Shown here: positions 6,669 through 14,763 of the stretch, piece by piece
Layout: each line of letters begins with the position of its first letter
Numbering within the stretch: the first letter of the stretch is position 1
NCBI GenBank assembly: GCA_044341215.1
Contig: JBIISC010000015.1
Coordinates: 1-28,035 of the forward strand
Direction of reading: 5' to 3'
Length of the DNA stretch: 28,035 bases
Source: JAFMIT01 sp044341215
GTDB taxonomy: Bacteria > Actinomycetota > Actinomycetes > S36-B12 > UBA5976
The notes under the pieces: model-generated
The model's input: the letters and a program-made list of their open reading frames with translations, nothing else
Databases searched by the model: none
What the model was told of the DNA's origin: nothing
Position numbers and translations under genes: made by a program

Positions 6669-7300
6669 AGTTGAGCCGCATTGTTTTGTGGCGACACGGC
6701 CGCACCGAATGGAATCTTAATCAACGTTGGCAAGGCCAAAGCGATATCCCGCTAGACATAATTGGTAAAGCACAAGCTGAAGCAGCAGCAGAAATGTTGG
6801 CCAGACTTCAACCTTCAATGCTGGTTTCAAGTGATTTAGTCCGTGCCTCAAAAACTGCAGAGTTCTTGTCTCACGTAACTGGTTTGGAAGTAGTTTTAGA
6901 TAAAAGACTTCGTGAAACCGATGGTGGACTTTGGGAAGGTTTGACCTACTCCGAAATCGAAGAACAACATGGCGATTCATTGCGCAGTTGGCAGCAAGAT
7001 ATTTCAACCCCAGCCGGTGTGACTGGCGAAACTAGGGGAGCAGTTGCCGCTCGAGTTATCGATGCAATCAGCGAATATGCAAAGGTGGCGACTGGCACAC
7101 TCGTGGTTGCTACACACGGTGGAAGTGCCCGTGCTGCGACCTTGGAATTACTTGGTTTGCCAATGAAGCACCACAACTCATTCAAAGTGATTTCTAATGC
7201 TGGCTGGGTGGTCTTGGACCGAGATCCCACCCACAATATCTGGAGAATTTCTGACTACAACGTCTCTGCCATGCCACCGATGCGTGAGGTTCACCTCTAA
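6665..7300 (+). CDS. Histidine phosphatase (phosphoglycerate-mutase-like)
   Basis: A 211-residue member of the histidine phosphatase superfamily. The phospho-acceptor motif is WRHGRTEWN (His11 within RHG), followed by the acidic block GGLWEGLTYSEIE and the second histidine in THGGSARA. The long insertions of the true cofactor-dependent glycolytic mutase (about 230-250 residues) are not evident, so a broad-specificity phosphatase (acting for example on sugar phosphates, 3-phosphoglycerate or nucleotide derivatives) is more likely than glycolytic mutase. The substrate cannot be read from sequence. The GTG overlaps the rsfS stop by four bases. It is the last protein gene before tRNA-Ala. Confidence 0.85.
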   Translation: MKLSRIVLWRHGRTEWNLNQRWQGQSDIPLDIIGKAQAEAAAEMLARLQPSMLVSSDLVRASKTAEFLSHVTGLEVVLDKRLRETDGGLWEGLTYSEIEEQHGDSLRSWQQDISTPAGVTGETRGAVAARVIDAISEYAKVATGTLVVATHGGSARAATLELLGLPMKHHNSFKVISNAGWVVLDRDPTHNIWRISDYNVSAMPPMREVHL

Positions 7301-7341
7301 ATCTGTGCTCACGCGTGTGAGGTAGTGTTCGCACGTTTTAA

Positions 7342-7414
7342 GGGGCTGTGGCGCAGCTGGTAGCGCACCTGCATGGCATGCAGGGGGTCAGGGGTTCGAA
7401 TCCCCTCAGCTCCA
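7342..7414 (+). tRNA. tRNA-Ala (anticodon GGC)
   Basis: A full cloverleaf can be drawn: acceptor GGGGCTG/CAGCTCC with one G-T pair, D stem GCGC/GCGC (7351-7366), anticodon stem CCTGC/GCAGG enclosing ATGGCAT with anticodon GGC at 7375-7377, T stem AGGGG/CCCCT around TTCGAAT, and discriminator A at 7414. GGC reads GCC and GCU codons. CCA is not encoded, so a CCA-adding enzyme is needed. A possible -10 box TAGTGT lies at 7323-7328, but no good -35 is seen. The inverted repeat CTCAC/GTGAG at 7308-7321 sits just before it. The leuS start is 15 bases downstream, with the Shine-Dalgarno beginning 3 bases after the discriminator. Confidence 0.97.
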
Positions 7415-7429
7415 CGCAAGGAGGATTGA

Positions 7430-9904
7430 ATGTCTATCCAAGACGAATCTGCGGTTTATGACCCAGAGGTGATTCAGCAGCGCTGGTTGCCTGTCTGGGA
7501 TGAAATCGCGCCGTTTCGTTCGGGTCGCAAAGATGACATTCGTCCCAAAAAATACGTTCTAGATATGTTCCCGTATCCGTCGGGAGATCTTCATATGGGT
7601 CACGCTGAGGCATATGCCCTTGGTGATGTGATTGCTCGTTACTGGGTGCAAAAAGGCTTCAACGTTATGCATCCAATTGGTTGGGATGCATTTGGTTTAC
7701 CAGCCGAAAATGCGGCTATTAAACGTAATGAAGATCCACGGATTTGGACATACGAAAATATTGCCACCCAAAAAGCTTCAATGCGCAGATATGCATGTTC
7801 ATTCGACTGGGACAGAGTTTTAAACACCTGTGATCCAGAATTTTACAAATGGAACCAGTGGTTCTTCCTTGAAATGTTTAATCGCAAATTGGCCTACCGC
7901 AAAGATTCTGCAGTTAACTGGTGCACATCATGTCAAACAGTTTTAGCAAATGAACAAGTAGTCCAAGGGCTATGTGAACGTTGCGATTCAATGGTCACAA
8001 AAAAGAAACTAACCCAGTGGTATTTGAAGATTACCGATTACGCCGATCGTTTGCTAGATGATATGAAACAACTTGAAGGGCAGTGGCCTGACAAAGTTTT
8101 GTTGATGCAGAAAAACTGGATTGGCCGTTCAAATGGCGCTGAAGTTGATTTTGAAATCGAAGGGTTAGATCAGGTTGTTAAGGTTTACACAACCAGACCC
8201 GACACTCTTTATGGGGCGACCTTCTTCGTGGTGGCCGTCGATTCAGAACTAGCTGCTTCTTTAGCGGCTGGCACTGAAGTTGAAGGTGCATTCAAGGAAT
8301 ACTTAGAAGAGGTTAAGAAGTCTTCTGACATTGAGCGGCTAGCAACAGATCGTCCGAAAAGCGGAGTTTTCTTAGGTCGCTATGCAATCAACCCAGTAAA
8401 TGGTGCAAAACTTCCCATATATGCGTCAGATTATGTCTTAGCTGATTACGGCACCGGTGCAATCATGGCCGTGCCTGCTCATGACCAACGCGACTTGGAT
8501 TTTGCAAAAGCATTCAAACTTCCAGTTCAGGTGGTAGTCGAATCTGAAACCGATCCAGCCGAAACTGGAATCGCAACAGCAGACGACGGCCTGCATGTGA
8601 ATTCTGGAAACCTAAACGGATTAAACAAAGCGGATGCAATCGCAAAGATAATTTCAGAACTATCGAACCGCAAACTTGGTAAAGCGAGTGTCAACTATCG
8701 CCTTCGTGATTGGTTGATTTCACGCCAACGTTATTGGGGAACGCCAATCCCAATCATTCACTGTGAAGATTGTGGCGAGGTTCCAGTTCCCCAAGAACAA
8801 CTTCCAGTTTTGTTGCCCGATGCTGCTGGATTAGATTTAAGCCCGAAAGGCACTTCACCTCTTGGCGCTGCATCCGATTGGGTGAATGTTCCTTGCCCGA
8901 AGTGTTCGAAACCAGCTCGTCGCGATTCTGACACCATGGACACATTCTTCGATTCATCTTGGTATTACTTACGCTACTTAAATCCACAAGATGAAACACA
9001 AATGTTTGATCCAGCACTGGCAAAAGAATGGCTGCCGGTGGACCAATATGTTGGTGGCGTAACGCACGCAATTTTGCATTTGCTTTATTCGCGATTCTTC
9101 ACAAAAGTGATGAATGACATGGGCTTAGTTGATTTCAACGAACCGTTTACAAAGCTTTTGAATCAAGGCATGGTCGTGATGAATGGCTCAGCAATGAGCA
9201 AGAGCCGCGGAAACGTTGTGAAGCTTTCAGATGCATTGGTGGATCACGGCGTCGACGCGATTCGGTTAACCATGGTTTTCGCAGGTCCAGCAGAAGATGA
9301 CATTGATTGGTCTGAAGTTTCACCTTCAGGTTCGAAGAAATTCTTGGCCCGAGCCTGGCGTCTTTCTGGTGAAGTAACCTCAAAACCAGGCATAGATTTT
9401 TCAACCGGTGACATAACTTTGCGTCGCGCAACTGCAAAGTCGGTTTCTGAAGCAGCCATGGCCGTTGAGTCTTATCGCTTCAACGTGGCAGTGGCAAAAA
9501 CCATGGAATTGGTAAATGCTTCGCGCAAATCAATTGATGGCGGGCTTTCCACTTCTGATCCAGCAGTTAGAGAAGCGGCCGAAGCCGTGGCAATCATGTT
9601 GTCACTAGTTGCGCCTTACACATCAGAAGATATGTGGCAACGACTTGGCCATCAGCCATCAGTGGCTAATGCTGGCTGGCCAAAAGTGGATGCAGAACTG
9701 TTAATAAACGAGACGGTTACCTGCGTGGTGCAGATTGCGGGCAAAATCAAGGCCAGGCTTGAAGTCTCGCCAAACATTTCCGAATCTGATTTGCAGGCAC
9801 TTGCTCTCGCTGCAGATGCTGTAGTGGCAGCGCTTGATGGAAAGGCAGTGAAAACTGTCATTGTCCGAGCGCCAAAACTCGTCAATATCGTTCCTGCAAA
9901 CTAG
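7430..9904 (+). CDS. leuS: Leucyl-tRNA synthetase
   Basis: Charges tRNA-Leu with leucine. This 824-residue class I synthetase has HMGH (55-58), the HPIGWDAFGLPAENAA block, an editing CP1 domain (TTRPDTLYGATF, and YGTGAIMAVPAHDQRD in the deacylation site) and the KMSKS loop present as AMSKS (588-592) in SAMSKSRGN. Two probable zinc-binding groups are visible, Cys165/168/182/185 and CEDC at 445-448 with a later CPKC. The ATG follows AAGGAGG (7418-7424). The gene begins 15 bases after tRNA-Ala, so transcripts entering leuS must be cut at the tRNA 3' end or start at a shared promoter. No T-box or leucine-codon leader is seen. Confidence 0.97.
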   Translation: MSIQDESAVYDPEVIQQRWLPVWDEIAPFRSGRKDDIRPKKYVLDMFPYPSGDLHMGHAEAYALGDVIARYWVQKGFNVMHPIGWDAFGLPAENAAIKRNEDPRIWTYENIATQKASMRRYACSFDWDRVLNTCDPEFYKWNQWFFLEMFNRKLAYRKDSAVNWCTSCQTVLANEQVVQGLCERCDSMVTKKKLTQWYLKITDYADRLLDDMKQLEGQWPDKVLLMQKNWIGRSNGAEVDFEIEGLDQVVKVYTTRPDTLYGATFFVVAVDSELAASLAAGTEVEGAFKEYLEEVKKSSDIERLATDRPKSGVFLGRYAINPVNGAKLPIYASDYVLADYGTGAIMAVPAHDQRDLDFAKAFKLPVQVVVESETDPAETGIATADDGLHVNSGNLNGLNKADAIAKIISELSNRKLGKASVNYRLRDWLISRQRYWGTPIPIIHCEDCGEVPVPQEQLPVLLPDAAGLDLSPKGTSPLGAASDWVNVPCPKCSKPARRDSDTMDTFFDSSWYYLRYLNPQDETQMFDPALAKEWLPVDQYVGGVTHAILHLLYSRFFTKVMNDMGLVDFNEPFTKLLNQGMVVMNGSAMSKSRGNVVKLSDALVDHGVDAIRLTMVFAGPAEDDIDWSEVSPSGSKKFLARAWRLSGEVTSKPGIDFSTGDITLRRATAKSVSEAAMAVESYRFNVAVAKTMELVNASRKSIDGGLSTSDPAVREAAEAVAIMLSLVAPYTSEDMWQRLGHQPSVANAGWPKVDAELLINETVTCVVQIAGKIKARLEVSPNISESDLQALALAADAVVAALDGKAVKTVIVRAPKLVNIVPAN

Positions 9905-9914
9905 CAGTTAGTTC

Positions 9915-9920
9915 TAGTCT
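9915..9920 (+). promoter_or_regulatory. Candidate leaderless -10 box for the DegV gene
   Basis: TAGTCT (9915-9920) fits the TAnnnT -10 of actinobacteria and is followed by exactly six bases before ATG 9927, the geometry expected when transcription begins at the start codon. No Shine-Dalgarno precedes the ATG, which supports leaderless translation. No strong -35 is visible (TTCCTG at 9891-9896 is weak). Confidence 0.45.
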
Positions 9921-9926
9921 CAGACC

Positions 9927-10769
9927 ATGACAATCGCAGTCATCACAGATTCAACTTCGTGCTTACCAAAATACGTTGTTGATCGAGATCGCATATCTGT
10001 AATTCCGGTACAGGTAACTATTGATGACACCACCCGCGATGAAGGTATTGAACTCAATTCTTTGGCTGTGTTGGCAGCGATAAATGTTGGTAAGAATGTC
10101 ACTACCAATCACCCTTCGCCACAAACGTTTCAAAATCTATTTTCAACTTTGCAGATGCAGGGATACACCGAAGTTATCGCAATCCATTTGTCCAGTGAAC
10201 TTTCCGCTACATACGCCGCATGTGTTACTGCGGCTAGAGAGTCGGCAATTCCAGTTCGAGTGGTAGACAGTCGTTCAATTGGCCTCGGCCTCGGATTTGC
10301 AGTGATGGCAGCGAGCGCTGCTGTTAAAAAAGGCGCTGATGTCAACGAAGTGGCAGAGATAGCTTCCAAAAAGGGAATATCGGCCCAAACCTGGTTAGCA
10401 GTTGAAACTGTTGAGCATTTGCGTAAAGGTGGCCGGATTGGAACTGCCCAAGCAATCGTCGGAACAACTTTAGGGATTAAACCTATTTTGCAAATAGCGG
10501 GCGGAAAAGTTATTCCCTTCGAAAAGGTTCGCACATCCGTCAGAGTGAATTCAAGATTGGTTGAATTGGCCAGTGAAGCGGCAAATACTTTTGCGCGCAA
10601 AGTTGAGATTGGCGTCCAACACAGCGGAAACCGAGATCGAGCAGATTCGCTAGCGAAAGAAATTGGTAAAGCTTTACCTGGAACTTCTGTAGTGGTTGCA
10701 GAGTTAGGGGCTGTTTTGAGTGCTCACGCTGGCCCTGGCGCTATTGCAGTAACAGTTTCTCCAATCTAA
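9927..10769 (+). CDS. DegV family fatty-acid-binding protein
   Basis: A 280-residue DegV/FakB-type protein. In Firmicutes these bind a fatty acid and present it to the kinase FakA for phosphorylation; in other phyla the ligand is often unproven. Visible family blocks are ITDSTSCLP (6-14), TTNHPSPQTF, IHLSSELSATYAA, the DSRSIGLGLGFAV loop and the ETVEHLRKGGRIG region that lines the pocket. Length is normal. No FakA-like DAK kinase is next to it, so its partner is unknown from this window. It appears to have its own leaderless promoter in the 22-base gap after leuS. Confidence 0.88.
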   Translation: MTIAVITDSTSCLPKYVVDRDRISVIPVQVTIDDTTRDEGIELNSLAVLAAINVGKNVTTNHPSPQTFQNLFSTLQMQGYTEVIAIHLSSELSATYAACVTAARESAIPVRVVDSRSIGLGLGFAVMAASAAVKKGADVNEVAEIASKKGISAQTWLAVETVEHLRKGGRIGTAQAIVGTTLGIKPILQIAGGKVIPFEKVRTSVRVNSRLVELASEAANTFARKVEIGVQHSGNRDRADSLAKEIGKALPGTSVVVAELGAVLSAHAGPGAIAVTVSPI

Positions 10770-10818
10770 CTAGTCCCATATAAATCCCACTTGCATCTTC
10801 TCTACAATGAAATTTCTC

Positions 10819-10849
10819 CAATTGCCCAATTGCTAATAATCTCAATAAT
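10819..10849 (+). promoter_or_regulatory. Candidate comEA promoter with overlapping repeat
   Basis: TTGCCC (10822-10827), a 16-base spacer and AATAAT (10844-10849) are followed by six bases and the GTG start of comEA, so the transcript may be leaderless; no Shine-Dalgarno is present. The -35 overlaps two copies of the palindrome CAATTG (10819-10824 and 10827-10832) separated by CC, which resembles an operator. This is a visual prediction. The rest of the 86-base gap holds no visible terminator. Confidence 0.4.
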
Positions 10850-10855
10850 TTATAG

Positions 10856-11398
10856 GTGCAGATTAATTGGACCGAGAATAAGAAATTCCTAGTTCCAGGC
10901 AGTTTGCTACTAATTGGGTTCATTGGCTGGAATTGGCTGCAAGCGCCTAGTGAAAATATTATTGCAGAAGTTTCTCAAACCATTTCACCAGATCCAATCC
11001 AGAGCGTTGTCACTATTTACATCACTGGGCGAGTGGCTCACCCCGGGGTTGTGGAATTACCACTCGGCGCCCGAGTAATCGATGCGGTCAATGCAGCTGG
11101 TGGCATGACCATTAAAAGGCCAAATATAAATCTTGCTCGGGTATTAGTAGACGGCGAGCAAATACTGGTTGAGAAATATCAAATTGATTCAAACAACGTA
11201 AGCGGAAAAATCAAGCTAAACCAAGCGGATGTTTCTGAACTAGAAACCATTCCAGGGATTGGCCCAGTAATGGCAAACCGAATCATCGACTATCGAACTT
11301 TGAATGGCAGTTTTCGCTCCTTTACTGATTTGGACGCAATTTCGGGTATTGGCCCAGCCCTAATGGCTGAAATGCAAAAGGTTGCCGTGGTCGAATAG
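10856..11398 (+). CDS. comEA: ComEA-type DNA receptor protein
   Basis: A 180-residue membrane-anchored, double-stranded-DNA-binding protein of the DNA uptake machinery. Residues 11-30 form an N-terminal membrane helix. A SLBB domain follows (VVTIYITGRVAHPGVVELP onward, about 51-108). The C-terminal helix-hairpin-helix pair is clear: KLNQADVSELETIPGIGPVM and AISGIGPALMAEM. This order (anchor, SLBB, HhH) is the Gram-positive ComEA arrangement. The GTG start has no Shine-Dalgarno and may be leaderless. The stop TAG shares a base with the comEC GTG (TAGTG). comEB is absent from the cluster. Confidence 0.92.
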   Translation: MQINWTENKKFLVPGSLLLIGFIGWNWLQAPSENIIAEVSQTISPDPIQSVVTIYITGRVAHPGVVELPLGARVIDAVNAAGGMTIKRPNINLARVLVDGEQILVEKYQIDSNNVSGKIKLNQADVSELETIPGIGPVMANRIIDYRTLNGSFRSFTDLDAISGIGPALMAEMQKVAVVE

Positions 11399-13665
11399 TG
11401 AAATATCTTTCAGATTCTAGATTTGCAGTTGTTTCGCTTGGTTTGTGGTCAGGGGCACTTGCTTGGTTCGCAATTATCCAAGGGGCAAACCACTGGCTGT
11501 TTGTCATTGTTGTCGTTGTCATTGCCTTTCTTCATTTTTCACATAACAAGAAATTGCCAATCATCTACTTTGCCATTGGTCTAACTCTCACCGGAGCAAG
11601 ACATCACTGGCTTCATCAAGCTGACTTCGAGATTGAACAACTAAGTAATCAAACCTTGCAATTCCAGATAACAAGCGATCCACAACTTGTCGCCGAACGA
11701 TTTTCTGGCTCCCTAACTTTCGAGCAGGATGTTTTTGTTTACGCAGATATTGTGAAACAAGAAAATTATTTACCTATTGCGCTGACCGTGGGCGAGTCTG
11801 AGAGCAAATTGTCTACCGCATTACCTTCTTCATTATGGCAATGCAGAATGACATTGCGAAAGGCGATTGGAAATCGCAGATACCTCGCATTTGCTACTTG
11901 TAAAGATGAACCTGATTTAATTTCCAAGGAAACAAATTTGCAATTGGTGGCAGGCGGGTTTAGAAGTGCGCTTGCTGACTTGACCTATAAACAAAACCCT
12001 TCTGATGCCGCATCCTTATTGCCAGGGTTAGTGGTGGGAGACAATCAAGCTCAATCCGATGAATTGGTTAGGAATCTACGAATTGCAGGGCTTGGGCATC
12101 TCACGGCAGTGAGTGGTGCGAACGTGGCAATCTTGTTGTTATTCGTCCAGTTCATTTTGCAACGCACTCAAATCAGTGACAAATGGCGTTTAGTAATTTT
12201 GCTATTAGTGCTCGTTGCTTTTGTAGTTGTGGCTAGGCCTTCACCAAGTGTGGTGAGAGCAGCAATGATGGCTGGCGTCACATTGCTTTATTGGATTAAA
12301 GGATTACAAAAATTCTCAGAAGATATTTTGTTTCTAGCTGTAGCTGTTTTGTTGCTGATCGATCCATGGCTGGCAATCTCTTGGGGATTCGCTCTATCAG
12401 TGGCAGCCACACTTGGGCTTATTTTGTTCCCCAAGATTTGGGGAATAGATTCAAATAGTTCTTTGCCAATGAAACTAAGCAGCACGGCATTAGCTGCAAG
12501 TTTGGCCACGTTTCCAATATTGATAGCAATGGGAAGTCCAGTGACGTTTGCAACTGTGCCAGCGAACATTGTCGCAGAATTTATGGTTGCCCCAGCCACA
12601 GTGCTTGGCCTGATTGCACCACTGACTCAATTCATTCCAGGACTCAACCCACTTGCTCAACTAATCGCAAATTTGGCTGTGGGCTTTGCAGCTGCGATAG
12701 TCACGGTTGCAAGTGTTTTCTCGAATTCGATTTTCGCAATTAGTGTCTTAAGCGCGCGGGGGATCGGACTAATAGTTGTGTTAATCCTTGCATTTATGAA
12801 CCGTAGGAATGTCAAAATCCTATGTGGCCTCTTTTTAATCACAATTGTCGTATTTGCAACTATCAATCGATTTGAAAATCGATGGCTCAATCCAAATTGG
12901 GAAGTAGCGGCTTGCGACATTGGGCAAGGGGATGCAACTTTGATTCGCACGGGCGAAATATCCGCAATGGTGGTCGATGTTGGCCCAGATTCGATGATTA
13001 TGAAAGATTGCTTAGAGGATTTTGGCATCAGTAAAGTTGATTTATTTGTGGCCAGCCATTTCCATGCCGATCACATCGGTGGAATTTCTGGTCTGGTAGA
13101 AGTATCCAGACCATCTCGCCTAATTACGGCAGCATTGTCCTCACCGACAAGTGGCGTTCGGTTAGTGGAATCGAAAGTCGCACCGACTGTTCGAGAGATT
13201 GCTTATGTTGGGATGTATGGGCAATTCTTGGATTCACAATTTCCCGTAAGTTGGCAAGTCCTTGCCCCTGCCAATCCACCCAGTTCTGTTGATGACTCAG
13301 ATGGTTCTTCGATTAACAACAATTCGGTTGTCCTACTGGTGACGACTGTGCATCATCGGATTTTGCTTACGGGTGACGTAGAAATTGATGGACAGAATCA
13401 ATTGATGCAGTCAGTATCAAACCCAGAGGTCGATCTAGTCAAAGTCCCGCATCACGGTTCGGCCTATCAATCGCCAGAATTTGCAAATTGGGTGCACGCG
13501 AAGTTGGCATGGATTTCGGTAGGCAAAGACAATTCCTATAGGCATCCAAACTCCACCACAATTTTGTCCTATCAAACAGCAGGCTCAACGGTGCTCACAA
13601 CGATGGAGTGCGGTCATATAAGTGTGGGAGCCAACTCTTATTCGACGAGTAGATCATGCGTCTAG
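11398..13665 (+). CDS. comEC: ComEC/Rec2 DNA uptake channel protein
   Basis: A 755-residue polytopic membrane protein that carries single-stranded DNA across the cytoplasmic membrane during transformation. An N-terminal group of helices and a soluble OB-like segment (about 70-190) precede the competence domain, whose marker HLTAVSGANVAILL is present. Many further helices follow. The C-terminal metallo-beta-lactamase-like domain starts near residue 505 with ACDIGQGDATLI. Its HxHxDH motif is intact (HFHADH, 554-559), as are LLTGDVE and VPHHGS, so nuclease activity is plausible. The GTG overlaps the comEA stop by one base. Pilus and DNA-processing genes (comG, dprA) are not in this window. Confidence 0.94.
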   Translation: MKYLSDSRFAVVSLGLWSGALAWFAIIQGANHWLFVIVVVVIAFLHFSHNKKLPIIYFAIGLTLTGARHHWLHQADFEIEQLSNQTLQFQITSDPQLVAERFSGSLTFEQDVFVYADIVKQENYLPIALTVGESESKLSTALPSSLWQCRMTLRKAIGNRRYLAFATCKDEPDLISKETNLQLVAGGFRSALADLTYKQNPSDAASLLPGLVVGDNQAQSDELVRNLRIAGLGHLTAVSGANVAILLLFVQFILQRTQISDKWRLVILLLVLVAFVVVARPSPSVVRAAMMAGVTLLYWIKGLQKFSEDILFLAVAVLLLIDPWLAISWGFALSVAATLGLILFPKIWGIDSNSSLPMKLSSTALAASLATFPILIAMGSPVTFATVPANIVAEFMVAPATVLGLIAPLTQFIPGLNPLAQLIANLAVGFAAAIVTVASVFSNSIFAISVLSARGIGLIVVLILAFMNRRNVKILCGLFLITIVVFATINRFENRWLNPNWEVAACDIGQGDATLIRTGEISAMVVDVGPDSMIMKDCLEDFGISKVDLFVASHFHADHIGGISGLVEVSRPSRLITAALSSPTSGVRLVESKVAPTVREIAYVGMYGQFLDSQFPVSWQVLAPANPPSSVDDSDGSSINNNSVVLLVTTVHHRILLTGDVEIDGQNQLMQSVSNPEVDLVKVPHHGSAYQSPEFANWVHAKLAWISVGKDNSYRHPNSTTILSYQTAGSTVLTTMECGHISVGANSYSTSRSCV

Positions 13666-13674
13666 GTGGTCTGC

Positions 13675-13680
13675 CATAGT
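13675..13680 (+). promoter_or_regulatory. Candidate leaderless -10 box for holA
   Basis: CATAGT (13675-13680) lies six bases before the GTG at 13687, the same spacing as the other suspected leaderless starts here, and no Shine-Dalgarno is present. The match to a -10 is imperfect and the -35 would lie within the end of comEC, so this is weak evidence on its own. Confidence 0.3.
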
Positions 13681-13686
13681 TGCCCC

Positions 13687-14679
13687 GTGGCTCATCCAAT
13701 TGTCTTGATCGCTGGTGGCGAAGAATTCCTCGCTGAACGTGAGGTCAGACGCATACTAAATGCGGTTCGAACGGTTGACCCGACTCTTGAGCGCAGGGAC
13801 ATTGATGGCTCTGCAGATAATGGCTATGAACTTTTTGTGGACGCAATATCGCCAAGTCTTTTCGGTGAAACTCCGTTGGTCGTGGTGGACAATATTGAAC
13901 AGGCGTCTGACGGATTGCAATCTGCGGTTTTGGCAGCAATAGCCGATTCGCAAACTCAAACCCGAGCCTTACTTCTTCAAAAAGGGTTAGTTAAGGGCCG
14001 AGGTTTCATTGACAAAATTAAGAAGTCTGAAGCTGAAGTAATTTTGGTTGAAAAACCAAAAGGGAAAGCTTTTGATGAATTTATCATTAATGAATTCAAG
14101 GCTTTCAAACGTAAGATTGATACCGATGCAGTCAAAGCATTGCGTGATGCTGTTGGTGATGATTTGCGAATGCTGTCGGCTGCTGTTAGTCAGCTGAGTT
14201 CTGATTTAGATTCAGCCGCAATTTCCGCTGAAGATGTTGAGAAGTATTACGAAGGAATGTCGGGAGTTCCGGCATATGTGATTACTGACCACGTTTTCGA
14301 ACGTCGAGTTACGCAAGCTATAACTGCATTGCGCTGGGGTGTTGAACGCGAACCAAATATGGGACCGGCAGTAGTTGCAACGGCCATTAATGTGATTCGA
14401 AGTTTGTTGCATGTTGTTAATGCGCCATCGGGAAGTAGTGAAGCGGACATTGCTCGCATGGCTGGGGTGCCGCCTTGGAAAGTAAGAACTCTTCGAGACC
14501 AAGCTCGCAAATGGCGACCAGCAGAGTTAGCAGATGCTGCGCTTTTGCTTACCTATGCCGATGCCGCACTTAAAGGTGGGCATGTTGATGAACTTGGGAC
14601 AGTTGAAGTTCTAGATCCGATTCAACGCCAGGCACTGCTCGAGCGAGTGCTTGTTGAAATGGCCCAGGTAGCTAGATAA
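13687..14679 (+). CDS. holA: DNA polymerase III delta subunit
   Basis: Subunit of the clamp loader that opens the beta sliding clamp and loads it on primed DNA. I start it at GTG 13687, giving VAHPIVLIAGGEEFLAEREV, the usual beginning of the family. The in-frame GTG at 13666 would add seven residues (MVCHSCP) not expected for HolA. The 330-residue length is normal. Other blocks are the ALLLQKGLVKGRGF region, DDLRMLSAAVSQLSSDL and the C-terminal MAGVPPWKVRTLRDQARKW motif shared by many HolA proteins. The comEC-holA-rpsT neighbourhood is a standard actinobacterial order. The final codons run into a 20-base tandem repeat. Confidence 0.93.
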   Translation: MAHPIVLIAGGEEFLAEREVRRILNAVRTVDPTLERRDIDGSADNGYELFVDAISPSLFGETPLVVVDNIEQASDGLQSAVLAAIADSQTQTRALLLQKGLVKGRGFIDKIKKSEAEVILVEKPKGKAFDEFIINEFKAFKRKIDTDAVKALRDAVGDDLRMLSAAVSQLSSDLDSAAISAEDVEKYYEGMSGVPAYVITDHVFERRVTQAITALRWGVEREPNMGPAVVATAINVIRSLLHVVNAPSGSSEADIARMAGVPPWKVRTLRDQARKWRPAELADAALLLTYADAALKGGHVDELGTVEVLDPIQRQALLERVLVEMAQVAR

Positions 14680-14730
14680 ACAATAAGCTAACTAGATAAT
14701 CAATCAGGAAGCTAGGTAAACAAATAGCCC
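14671..14730 (+). repeat. Three degenerate 20-base tandem repeats
   Basis: Three copies start at 14671, 14691 and 14711 with exact 20-base period: GCTAGATAAACAATAAGCTA, ACTAGATAATCAATCAGGAA and GCTAGGTAAACAAATAGCCC. Copies 1 and 2, and copies 1 and 3, each match at 15 of 20 positions. The first copy contains the last holA codons and its TAA; the third enters the terminator stem. It probably reflects an old slippage duplication that extended the intergenic gap. Confidence 0.6.
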
Positions 14731-14753
14731 CCGCATTGCTGCGAGGGCTATTT
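14722..14753. terminator. Bidirectional terminator between holA and rpsT
   Basis: AAATAGCCC (14722-14730) pairs with GGGCTATTT (14745-14753). Inside it CGCA (14732-14735) pairs with TGCG (14740-14743) around TTGC, with one C/A mismatch. T-rich sequence follows on both strands (GTTTTG on the plus strand, TTTGTTTA on the minus strand), so one hairpin can serve both convergent genes. rpsT ends 11 bases beyond it. Confidence 0.85.
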
Positions 14754-14763
14754 AGAAGTTTTG

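Noticed and set aside
7308..7321. CTCAC/GTGAG inverted repeat just before tRNA-Ala, considered as terminator of the histidine phosphatase gene
   Set aside because: Only a 5-bp stem with no T-run; too weak to call, so mentioned only with the tRNA.
12866..12883. Inverted repeat ATCGATTT-GA-AAATCGAT within comEC
   Set aside because: Inside the coding region between the membrane part and the MBL-like domain, with no U-tract or promoter next to it; best explained as chance.
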